Part shown: piece by piece, positions 1 through 6,073 of the stretch | How the letters are laid out: each line of letters opens with the position of its first letter | Position numbering within the stretch: position 1 is the stretch's first letter | From: an uncultured Eubacteriales bacterium | GTDB lineage: Bacteria; Bacillota; Clostridia; Christensenellales; Borkfalkiaceae | Direction of reading: 5' to 3' | NCBI GenBank assembly: GCA_900547645.1 | Contig: URHP01000072.1 | Coordinates: 1 to 6,843, forward strand | Length of the DNA stretch: 6,843 nt | Program-made: the position numbers and the translations under genes | The notes under the pieces: generated by a model | Seen by the model: the letters and a program-made list of their open reading frames with translations, nothing else | What the model was told of the DNA's origin: nothing | Databases searched by the model: none

Positions 1-50
1 TACGAGATGAGCGCTAGTCTCGTGGGCTCGGAGATGTGTATAAGAGACAG
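1..50 (+). other. Illumina Nextera i7 adapter and Tn5 mosaic end (artefact)
   Basis: Bases 1-8 (tacgagat) are the end of the P7 primer. Bases 9-16 (gagcgcta) are an 8-base i7 index; its reverse complement TAGCGCTC matches, from memory, Nextera XT v2 index N723. Bases 17-31 (gtctcgtgggctcgg) are the Nextera read-2 transposase adapter. Bases 32-50 (agatgtgtataagagacag) are the 19-base Tn5 mosaic end. The order and spacing are exactly those of a Nextera library molecule, so this is untrimmed adapter assembled onto the contig end. Genomic sequence begins at 51. Confidence 0.98.
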
Positions 51-1336
51 ACCCCCGCGAACAGGATGACGCCATAGGGATCGGTCAGTACAAACCCGAA
101 CGAACGGTCAACGGTAAAATCAAGATATACTTCTTCATACTCGTCGGGACCGGGATCGCCGGCGGCGGGCAGTACGGTCGCCGCGGCTCCCTCAATGCCC
201 TTTTCGTTGACGGTGAGCTTTGCAACGTGCCGCACGCCGGTGCAGAATGCTTTGTCCGGGGTGAGCGAAGACAGATCGCACGCTGAAGCAGAAAACAGGT
301 CGCTTACGCCGAACGCTTGCTGCAGAGCATGCGCCGCGTCCATGTCGCCCGCACATTCGAAGGCGGGGAACAGGCAGCGCGTATAGTAGCGGATCTTGTT
401 CTCGTGGTCCGCCGCGCGGTAATCGGCGGCGGCAAGTTCCGTAAGGGCGTCTTCGGTAAAGACGTCGGCGGCGGCATACCCATCCTTCGGCAGCAGAAAG
501 TGGATCTCGTATCCGCTCAGCGTATCGGCATGGAAGGAGGTGAACGTCGTGCCCTCATAGGCTCTGCCGGATTCATAGTAGCCGCGCAGGAAGGGGACGG
601 TCTGCGCCTGTCCGTCAGCATCGGCAAACGTCCGCTCGCCGATCTCCGGCAGGTCGTTGCCGTAACTGTTCCACACGTCTTTGAGATAGAGCGCGTTGAC
701 AAGTGCGAACGTCGTCTCTTCGGAGAGTGCAAAGTCAACGTCGATGAGCCCGTTCGTCCGATCCTTGACGAAGCGGCGCACCGCCTGATTTGCCGCGCGG
801 TTATCGCCGAGGAAGTCGGCTGCGTACGAATAGCAGAAGTAATCGGAAGCGAGCGCGTCGAGGCAGGCGTCGTTCGTCTGCGTCCCTTCGTTTACGTAGA
901 CCGCATTGGCAAGGTGCAGCTTTGTGCGCAGTTTTCCGGCGTCGTCTTCCGTCTCATTCGTCAGCGACCGGTAGAAAGGGGCGAATCCCGCAGACAGCTG
1001 TCGATCGCTCACGCCGAGTGCGGACAGCAGCTGCGCCTTCGTCTCACCCGCGGCGCACGCCGCCGCAAGCGAGAGCCCTGCGTACACCGACACGGGGGAA
1101 AGGACGAAATTTTCCGTCTTGTCGCTCTCTGCATACAGGGCGGCGGAGAGCTTTGCCGAGAATGCCTGCGCGCCCGACCGGAGCGCGGAAAGATTTTCGT
1201 CGCCGTATTCCGCGTAGGAGAGCGGCTGCGCCGTCTCCGCTTCCCGCAGGAGCGTGCTCCTGCCCGCACAGCCTGCAAGGCCGAGCGCGACTGCCGCGCA
1301 GCAAAACAGCGCGGCGGCGCGGATGGTCTTCTTCAT
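51..1336 (-). CDS. Serpin-family lipoprotein, 3' end lost to adapter
   Basis: Predicted serine (or cysteine) protease inhibitor anchored on the outer face of the membrane. Residues 1-23 are a lipoprotein signal: MKK, a hydrophobic stretch, then lipobox LAGC with lipidated Cys23. The serpin fold runs from about residue 48. Visible family motifs are NFVLSPVSVYAGLSL (76-90), LANAVYVNEG (142-151), TNGLIDV (194-200), FALVNALYLKDVW (210-222), LLPKDGY (281-287), and the hinge NEKGIEGAAAT (377-387) with Gly380 at P15 and Ala384-386 at P11-P9. That hinge is of the inhibitory type, though P14 is Ile rather than the usual Thr/Ser. The closing strand ends FGFVLTDPYGVILFAG (413-428). The frame then runs into adapter, giving a false tail CLLYTSPSPRD and a stop inside the index (bases 14-16). 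Only the last few real residues should be missing. The start is supported by AAGGAGGG 6 bases upstream. The mature domain carries seven cysteines. Target protease unknown. Confidence 0.93.
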
Positions 1337-1342
1337 ACGGTT

Positions 1343-1350
1343 CCCTCCTT
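1343..1350 (-). promoter_or_regulatory. Ribosome binding site of the serpin gene
   Basis: On the minus strand AAGGAGGG lies six bases before the ATG (1334-1336). It is a near-perfect Shine-Dalgarno and fixes the start codon. It begins about where transcription should start, so the leader is only around 15 bases. Confidence 0.85.
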
Positions 1351-1356
1351 GTCCCT

Positions 1357-1384
1357 ATTGTACCATGCCTGCGGAAATTGTCAA
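1357..1384 (-). promoter_or_regulatory. Sigma-A-type promoter of the serpin gene
   Basis: On the minus strand the -35 is a perfect TTGACA (1384 to 1379) and the -10 is TACAAT (1362 to 1357). The spacer is 16 bases and a TGG extended -10 directly precedes the hexamer. The expected transcript start is near 1350-1351, just before the Shine-Dalgarno. By sequence it should be a strong constitutive-type promoter. I see no obvious operator over it. Confidence 0.8.
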
Positions 1385-1422
1385 TGCTTTCGGCAAATTT
1401 TGGCGGGCGGCGGCGTTTTTCC

Positions 1423-1451
1423 TTTACAAAACGCGCTTTTTCTACTATAAT
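1423..1451 (+). promoter_or_regulatory. Sigma-A-type promoter of the methyltransferase gene
   Basis: TTTACA (1423-1428), a 17-base spacer, and a perfect TATAAT (1446-1451). The expected transcript start is about 1457-1459, which coincides with the ATG at 1458. It is back to back with the serpin promoter; the two -35 boxes are 38 bases apart. Confidence 0.8.
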
Positions 1452-1457
1452 ATCCCT

Positions 1458-2324
1458 ATGCTTCGCATTGCAGACGGTTGGAAAGATTACGCCGTGATCG
1501 CCACGGGCGACGGCTATAAATTGGAGCGCTGGGGGGAATACCTTCTGCTGCGTCCCGATCCGCAGGTGATCTGGAGCGCGCAGCGCGATCTCTTTGCCTA
1601 TCCCGGGCTGGACGCCGTCTACCGCCGTTCGGACAAGGGCGGCGGCGCATGGGAGTATAAAAAGCCGCTCCCCAAGGCGTGGAATATCCGCTATAAAGAT
1701 CTCACGTTCAAAGTGATGCCCATGGGGTTCAAACATACGGGGCTGTTCCCCGAACAGGCGGCGAACTGGGAGCGGACGGGCGCGCTCGTCAGACGCGCGG
1801 TCGCCGAAGGGCGCAAGGTCAAAGTGCTCAATTTGTTCGCCTATACGGGCGGCGCGAGCGTTGCGCTCGCCAGAGCGGGCGCGGAAGTCACGCATGTGGA
1901 CGCTGCCAAGGGCATGGTGGAGCGCGCGGGCGAAAATGCGCGGCTCTCCGGCATTCAGACGGGCATCCGCTATATCGTGGACGACTGCAAAAAATTCGTG
2001 GCGCGCGAACTGCGCCGCGGCAACCGCTACGATGCCGTGGTCATGGATCCTCCTTCTTACGGCAGGGGACCGAACGGCGAAATGTGGAAGATCGAATCGG
2101 AGCTCTTTCCCTTCGTAAAGCTGTGTTCGCAGCTTTTGGCGGACGATCCGCTCTTCTTTCTCATCAACAGCTATACGACGGGGCTGCAGCCCACCGTGCT
2201 TTCCAACATTCTCACGCTCGCATTGGGCGGACGGGGCGGCAGCGTGGAGGCATACGAGGTGGGGCTGCCCAGCGAAGAGGGCATCCCGCTTCCCTGCGGG
2301 GCCGGAGGATTATACCATGCTTGA
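1458..2324 (+). CDS. Class I SAM-dependent methyltransferase, RlmI/COG1092-like
   Basis: Predicted RNA methyltransferase of 288 residues with a Rossmann-type SAM-binding domain, most like the RlmI/RlmK-type (PF10672/COG1092) group that modifies 23S rRNA; the exact substrate cannot be read from sequence. The N-terminal part has KLERWGEYLLLRPDPQVIW (21-39). Motif I is VLNLFAYTGGAS (123-134), an acidic residue ends strand 2 (D148), an acidic pair follows (D175-D176), and motif IV is DPPSYGRG (197-204). The open frame extends upstream to 1254, but that would cross the promoter; ATG 1458 fits the conserved N-terminus and lies six bases after the -10. There is no Shine-Dalgarno, so the mRNA is probably leaderless. 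GTG 1494 is a weaker alternative start and would remove the WKDY segment. The 3' end overlaps the next gene by eight bases, so the two are one operon. Confidence 0.9.
   Translation: MLRIADGWKDYAVIATGDGYKLERWGEYLLLRPDPQVIWSAQRDLFAYPGLDAVYRRSDKGGGAWEYKKPLPKAWNIRYKDLTFKVMPMGFKHTGLFPEQAANWERTGALVRRAVAEGRKVKVLNLFAYTGGASVALARAGAEVTHVDAAKGMVERAGENARLSGIQTGIRYIVDDCKKFVARELRRGNRYDAVVMDPPSYGRGPNGEMWKIESELFPFVKLCSQLLADDPLFFLINSYTTGLQPTVLSNILTLALGGRGGSVEAYEVGLPSEEGIPLPCGAGGLYHA
2304..2308 (+). promoter_or_regulatory. Ribosome binding site of the pseudouridine synthase gene
   Basis: GGAGG lies inside the last codons of the methyltransferase gene, eight bases before ATG 2317. With the 8-base gene overlap this points to translational coupling. 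Confidence 0.75.
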
Positions 2325-3024
2325 ACCTTATCAGCCGACCATCCTCTATGAGGACAACCATATCCTTGTTGTGCTCAAGGAACAGAATCTTGCGTCCTGT
2401 CCCGACGAGAGCGGCGATGAAAATCTGCTCGATCTGCTCAAGGACTATCTGAAGCGCACCTATGAAAAGCCCGGCAACGTCTATCTGGGGCTGGTCCACC
2501 GTCTGGACAGGCCGACGGGCGGCGTGATGGTGTTTGCCAAGACGAGCAAGGCGGCGGCGCGGCTCACCGAGCAGATGCGCACGGGCGACTTTGAAAAACG
2601 CTATCTTGCGGTGCTGGGCGGCGCGCCCGAACCGGAGAGCGGAAAACTCGTGAATTGGCTGAAAAAGAACGCCGTCAACAACATGGTGTACCTGTCTACC
2701 GAGGGAACAGACGGCGCAAAGTACGCCGCGCTCGATTACCGCGTGGTCGAAAAGCGGGGCAATCTCGCCCTGACCGAGATCAAGCTCCACACGGGCAGAA
2801 GCCACCAGATCCGCGTGCAGTTTGCGGGGATCGCGCATCCCGTGTACGGCGATATGCGCTACGGCGGCGAGTATGCGATCAAGGGCAGGCTTGCGCTGTG
2901 GGCATATTCGCTCGCATTCACGCATCCCGTCACCAAGGAACGCATGCGCTTTCTGTCCGAGCCTCCGGCGGAGGAGACGCCCTGGAAGTTCTTTCACATT
3001 GCGGATGCCGTGAATCCTGCGTAA
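2317..3024 (+). CDS. RluA-family pseudouridine synthase
   Basis: Isomerises specific uridines in rRNA or tRNA to pseudouridine; cytoplasmic. The 235-residue protein has the family signature HRLDRPTGG (61-69), with Asp64 as the catalytic aspartate. The second conserved block is LHTGRSHQIRVQFA (157-170), followed by HPVYGD (174-179). The start YEDNHILVVLKEQNL (11-25) is the normal entry into the catalytic domain. There is no N-terminal S4 domain, so this is the short form of the family. Target positions cannot be inferred. It is the second gene of the operon with the methyltransferase, starting inside it. No hairpin terminator is visible after the stop, so some readthrough into the next unit is possible. 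Confidence 0.94.
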   Translation: MLEPYQPTILYEDNHILVVLKEQNLASCPDESGDENLLDLLKDYLKRTYEKPGNVYLGLVHRLDRPTGGVMVFAKTSKAAARLTEQMRTGDFEKRYLAVLGGAPEPESGKLVNWLKKNAVNNMVYLSTEGTDGAKYAALDYRVVEKRGNLALTEIKLHTGRSHQIRVQFAGIAHPVYGDMRYGGEYAIKGRLALWAYSLAFTHPVTKERMRFLSEPPAEETPWKFFHIADAVNPA

Positions 3025-3080
3025 AGCGCATGGAAAGCGGATGAAATTTGCATTTTCTCGTATCGGACGGCGATTCCCGC

Positions 3081-3109
3081 TTGACGAACGGAAAAAATTC
3101 GTGTAGAAT
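3081..3109 (+). promoter_or_regulatory. Sigma-A-type promoter of the large surface protein gene
   Basis: TTGACG (3081-3086), a 17-base spacer, and TAGAAT (3104-3109). The expected transcript start is near 3116, giving a leader of roughly 57 bases that contains the 3137-3158 hairpin. Confidence 0.7.
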
Positions 3110-3136
3110 ATATAAGATATTCGAAAAAAATACGTT

Positions 3137-3158
3137 CGCGGCGCTTTGCAACGCCGCG
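3137..3158 (+). other. GC-rich leader hairpin
   Basis: Perfect 7-base arms CGCGGCG (3137-3143) and CGCCGCG (3152-3158) around an 8-base loop, ending two bases before the Shine-Dalgarno region. A T run (3167-3171) follows only after an 8-base gap, so it is a poor intrinsic terminator. It may protect the mRNA or influence ribosome access. Confidence 0.5.
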
Positions 3159-3160
3159 TT

Positions 3161-3166
3161 CCGGAG
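3161..3166 (+). promoter_or_regulatory. Ribosome binding site deciding the 3173 start
   Basis: CCGGAG lies six bases before ATG 3173. The in-frame ATG at 3146 is nine codons earlier, falls inside the leader hairpin and has no such site. Starting at 3173 also gives a normal signal peptide (MSKVKVRF, then a hydrophobic core). Confidence 0.65.
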
Positions 3167-3172
3167 TTTTTC

Positions 3173-5593
3173 ATGAGCAAGGTAAAAGTACGTTTTATCA
3201 CCATCCTGTCCCTGTGCGCGGCGTTCCTTCTTACGCTGACGTTCGGCGCATGGGCGGCGCTGTCCGGGCGGATCGGCGCGAATGCGGAGATCACGGGCGT
3301 CGAGTATACGCCGACCTCCGTCTTTTCGTCGGGCACGGGCGGCGAAGTCGGCGCTTCCGAGGGCAGCGAACGCCATGTTCAGTTCACGTTCAACGACGGC
3401 GGCAACGTCTATTTCCGCCGCGATCTCGCCTATAAGTGGTTCACTTCGGCAAACGCGGACGCGGAGGAGGAAGGCGGCGAGGAAACGCCTGCCGGCACGC
3501 TTGCCAATCCCGGCAAGGTGAATTATTTCTCCATGGAGTTTGCCTTCGCTTCCGCCGATTTCGAGCTGTTCATGATCCGGTTCGAGAGCACGGAAGAAAA
3601 CGTCAGCAAAGAGGGGAAGGCAGTCAATTCCCTGCTCTTCCGTCCCACGGCGGACGGCGGCATCGAAGCGGCGGTCAAAAACGCGTCGCAGCAGGAACTT
3701 GAAAACGACGATGAAGAACTCAAATGGCAGGCGATTTCCGCGAATGCGACGAGCGTGATCAGCGTTGCGTTCTCGGAAGCGGCGGAAGGCGTCGGCAATT
3801 TTGCCGTCACCGTTTCGGCGGCGGGCGGTTCTTCCCTTGCGGGTACGTTTACCAATGTGGGCGGCAACTATGCCGAGTACCGTTCTTCCTCTTCGTCCAC
3901 GCCCAATACGCCCATCACCTTCAACATGGATCTTGCAAACGATGCGGACACGGAAGCGACCGTCCTCATGCACAGTCTCAACGGGCAGAGCTTTACGCTC
4001 ACCGAAGACGGCATGGTCACGGATACCGCGGCTCCCGTGCTTGCGGTCAACAAAGACGTGTATGCGTTCCGTCTCGGTCAGCGCTACAATTTCACCGCTT
4101 ACGAGGCGATCGACGTGTGCGACGATTCCGTCAGCATCACGCGCAGCTATTACATGGCGAAGAGCAACGGGGACGGCACCTATGAGATCCCCGACGAAGC
4201 GGCAACGGGGGACGATTCTTCCTACAATTCTCTGACGACGTCCACCTTCTTCATGCCCACGTCTTCCACGGACGGCGAGCTTGGGAACGAGTACGTTTCC
4301 ATCCGTTTCAACCTTGACGACGGACGCGGACGCGGCGACGAGAACCGCGTGAACGAGTATGTCTATCTTGCATGGTATGCGGCGGATACGACCGTGGACG
4401 GCGGGATCGTGGCGACGCTCTCCGGACAAGCCGGCGAAAACGAGACGGCGGCGAGGCAGGACTTCATCGTCGTGACGCCTGCAGAGCAGGAAGGCCCGCA
4501 GTTCACCGGCGTTACGCTCGATGACGGTGCAGGGAAAAATAATACGGACGATACGTATACCCGGGCGGTGACGGATTATCAGAATCGTGTGAACGATGCG
4601 GCAGAACTTGCAAGCGCGGGTACGGGAGCATATATCTATCTGCCTTCACTGCGCGGATTGATCCAGAGCGATTATGCCGACTACCGCGATCTGAGCTTTA
4701 CGGTTTACTATTGGCATGAATCGCAGGAGATCGGCTCCACGCCTTCTTCCGAATCTTCGCTGAGCTACAACAATCTGCGCTTCGAAGTCGATCAGGAGGG
4801 AACGTACACCTTCCGTATCGTTGCCGAAGATTCTGCGGGAAATGAGATGCAGATGTACGACAGCGAAGGAAACCTTGTCACGCTCTCCTCGAGTACGGTC
4901 GGATACGACTCCAACGGCGAAGATTTCCAGATCGCCGAGATCCCGACGTTTACCGCGACCATCGATTATGACGGCGCGAGCATTGAAGATCCGGGTTCGC
5001 AGGATTACGGCTACCGCGATCGTTCCTATTCGATCGACGATTTCGAAGTGATCGCGCTCGAGGGCTACGTTTCCGATTATTCGCTCTATTATTTCGATTC
5101 GAGCAGACTCGCCGAAGGACAGTCGGCGCCCACGTACAGCGAGTGCGTGGAGGATGCGCAGGCGCTCTTCTTTGCGGAGAACGCGCCCTATCGGGATTGT
5201 CTGCGTATGATCAACGTCTATAACGACGACGTGACCGAAGACGACGAGGAATGGGACGCGACCGACAATGCCTATGCGTGGGATCCCGAATCTTCGCTCT
5301 CGTTCACGCCCCAGCTTTCCGGCATCTATCTTGTGGAACTGACCGTGACCGAGCAGACCGGTGCGACCGTGACGTCGTACATGTCCATCGAGGTGCGTAA
5401 TCCCGTCGATATTATTCCGGGCGTTTCGCAGTGGCTGCAGAACAACACGGTCTCCGTGGTGCTGTTCTCCATCTCCGCGGTGCTTGCCGTCATCATCATT
5501 GTACTGTTCGTCGTCAAGCCTTCGGACAAGACGGTGGAGCAGGTCGATCTTGAAAAGCTCAAGGGCAAAAAGAACAAGACCGACAAGAAGTAA
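3173..5593 (+). CDS. Large type I membrane surface protein with tandem Ig-like modules
   Basis: I do not recognise a named family. The 806-residue product has a signal peptide (hydrophobic about 8-30, possible cleavage after ANA at 36-38), a long acidic ectodomain, one transmembrane helix (about 757-781) and a Lys-rich cytoplasmic tail ending KKNKTDKK. Residues about 40-283 look like a beta-sandwich of lectin/LamG style (NYFSMEFAFASADFELFMIRF, 117-137, then GKAVNSLLF, 148-156); this is inference. Three modules of roughly 150 residues follow, each opening with Pro-x-[Leu/Phe] (P288, P442, P591). The last two share ESSLS[Y/F] (527-532, 706-711) and a closing G-x-Y strand (GTYTFRIVAEDSAGN 543-557; GIYLVELTV 717-725), as in bacterial Ig-like domains. 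There is no LPXTG sorting signal. The gene has its own promoter and terminator, so it is monocistronic. Role unknown: adhesin, polysaccharide binding or sensing are all possible. Confidence 0.85.
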   Translation: MSKVKVRFITILSLCAAFLLTLTFGAWAALSGRIGANAEITGVEYTPTSVFSSGTGGEVGASEGSERHVQFTFNDGGNVYFRRDLAYKWFTSANADAEEEGGEETPAGTLANPGKVNYFSMEFAFASADFELFMIRFESTEENVSKEGKAVNSLLFRPTADGGIEAAVKNASQQELENDDEELKWQAISANATSVISVAFSEAAEGVGNFAVTVSAAGGSSLAGTFTNVGGNYAEYRSSSSSTPNTPITFNMDLANDADTEATVLMHSLNGQSFTLTEDGMVTDTAAPVLAVNKDVYAFRLGQRYNFTAYEAIDVCDDSVSITRSYYMAKSNGDGTYEIPDEAATGDDSSYNSLTTSTFFMPTSSTDGELGNEYVSIRFNLDDGRGRGDENRVNEYVYLAWYAADTTVDGGIVATLSGQAGENETAARQDFIVVTPAEQEGPQFTGVTLDDGAGKNNTDDTYTRAVTDYQNRVNDAAELASAGTGAYIYLPSLRGLIQSDYADYRDLSFTVYYWHESQEIGSTPSSESSLSYNNLRFEVDQEGTYTFRIVAEDSAGNEMQMYDSEGNLVTLSSSTVGYDSNGEDFQIAEIPTFTATIDYDGASIEDPGSQDYGYRDRSYSIDDFEVIALEGYVSDYSLYYFDSSRLAEGQSAPTYSECVEDAQALFFAENAPYRDCLRMINVYNDDVTEDDEEWDATDNAYAWDPESSLSFTPQLSGIYLVELTVTEQTGATVTSYMSIEVRNPVDIIPGVSQWLQNNTVSVVLFSISAVLAVIIIVLFVVKPSDKTVEQVDLEKLKGKKNKTDKK

Positions 5594-5605
5594 TTCCGCT
5601 GTTTG

Positions 5606-5635
5606 AACTCCCTGCCGCACAGGCAGGGAGTTTTT
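5606..5635 (+). terminator. Intrinsic terminator of the surface protein gene
   Basis: An 11-base perfect stem AACTCCCTGCC (5606-5616) / GGCAGGGAGTT (5622-5632) encloses a 5-base loop, and the T run 5631-5635 continues from it. It starts 12 bases after the stop codon. Confidence 0.93.
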
Positions 5636-5666
5636 CTATAGGGCGATCTCTTGTTACCTTGTTCCT

Positions 5667-5680
5667 CGGAATGTATTCCG
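5667..5680. promoter_or_regulatory. Inverted repeat upstream of the DUF378 gene, possible operator
   Basis: CGGAAT-GT-ATTCCG is a perfect 6+2+6 inverted repeat, directly abutting a second palindrome GCGGATCCGC (5680-5689). It overlaps the -10 region of a weak possible promoter (TTGTTA 5651-5656, then TGTATT or TATTCC). Either a repressor site or chance; no known operator is matched. Confidence 0.25.
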
Positions 5681-5734
5681 CGGATCCGCACGTCATCAGA
5701 TGCGCCGTATGGCGATGCATGAAAGCACCGCGGA

Positions 5735-5749
5735 CGCACAAACTGTGCG
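5735..5749 (+). other. Small hairpin next to the DUF378 ribosome binding site
   Basis: CGCACA (5735-5740) and TGTGCG (5744-5749) form a 6-base stem with a 3-base loop, ending one base before the AAGGAGGG. It could affect ribosome access but does not cover the site. Confidence 0.3.
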
Positions 5750-5750
5750 C

Positions 5751-5758
5751 AAGGAGGG
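5751..5758 (+). promoter_or_regulatory. Ribosome binding site deciding the DUF378 start
   Basis: AAGGAGGG lies four bases before ATG 5763. It selects this start over the in-frame ATG codons at 5700, 5709 and 5715, which would add a hydrophilic extension not typical of the family. Confidence 0.85.
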
Positions 5759-5762
5759 TAGT

Positions 5763-6008
5763 ATGGTATTTTTCAATTTGCTGTCGTACATCCTTGTACT
5801 GCTGGGTGCGCTCAACTGGGGAATGTTCGGCATCTTCGATTTCAACCTCGTTTCGGCGATCTTCGGCGGCCCCCGCTCGGTGGGTGCGATCATCGTCTAT
5901 TGCATGATTGCTGCGGCGGCGATCTGGCTCATCATTTCGCCCATCATCACCAACGGGATGCTCAAACTGCAGGGCAATCGTGAGGCGCGCACCGTCAAAC
6001 AGAGCTGA
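5763..6008 (+). CDS. DUF378 small membrane protein
   Basis: An 81-residue integral membrane protein with two hydrophobic helices (about 5-25 and 41-62) joined by FNLVSAIFGGPRS (27-39). The segment GALNWGMFGIF (15-25) matches the hallmark GxLNWG motif of the DUF378 family (Bacillus YuzA-like), and the length is normal for it. The biochemical function of the family is unknown. The C-terminal tail (LKLQGNREARTVKQS) is hydrophilic. It appears to be transcribed alone, between two strong terminators; its own promoter is not convincing. Confidence 0.87.
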   Translation: MVFFNLLSYILVLLGALNWGMFGIFDFNLVSAIFGGPRSVGAIIVYCMIAAAAIWLIISPIITNGMLKLQGNREARTVKQS

Positions 6009-6023
6009 AGCGTGCGGCTTCGG

Positions 6024-6065
6024 AATGCGGAAGAGGACATAATTTTGTCTTCTTCCGCATTTTTT
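6024..6065 (+). terminator. Intrinsic terminator after the DUF378 gene
   Basis: A stem of about 15 base pairs (6024-6038 with 6047-6061, one G-T pair) encloses an 8-base loop and is followed by a T run ending at 6065. It ends only eight bases before the feoA start, so feoA needs a promoter inside or after it, or depends on readthrough. Confidence 0.93.
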
Positions 6066-6073
6066 ATATTGTT

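Noticed and set aside
32..50. Tn5/IS50 transposon end
   Set aside because: The 19-base mosaic end is the engineered library sequence, directly joined to Illumina primer and index; it is not a resident mobile element.
317..1450. Plus-strand open frame of 377 codons
   Set aside because: It lies antisense to the serpin, which has a lipobox, family motifs, promoter and ribosome binding site. The antisense product is Arg/Val rich with no recognisable domain, as expected for shadow frames in GC-rich DNA.
1254..1457. Longer N-terminus for the methyltransferase
   Set aside because: The upstream in-frame extension would include the sigma-A promoter and overlap the serpin start; the conserved protein begins near ATG 1458.
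1044..1895. Minus-strand open frame of 283 codons spanning the divergent region
   Set aside because: It covers both promoters, reads the serpin start region in the wrong frame and is antisense to the methyltransferase.
3137..3171. Intrinsic terminator in the surface-protein leader
   Set aside because: The hairpin is good but the T run is eight bases away and contains the Shine-Dalgarno spacer, so efficient termination is unlikely; kept only as a leader hairpin.
2212..3336. Minus-strand open frame of 374 codons
   Set aside because: Antisense to the catalytic core of the RluA-family gene; shadow frame without a domain.
2930..4429. Minus-strand open frame of 499 codons
   Set aside because: It runs antisense across the end of the pseudouridine synthase, the promoter and leader at 3081-3172 and the start of the surface protein gene. 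Its composition is Arg/His/Val rich with no motif or ribosome binding site.
4646..5620. Minus-strand open frame of 324 codons
   Set aside because: Antisense to the surface protein and would start inside its intrinsic terminator; His/Arg/Ile-rich shadow.
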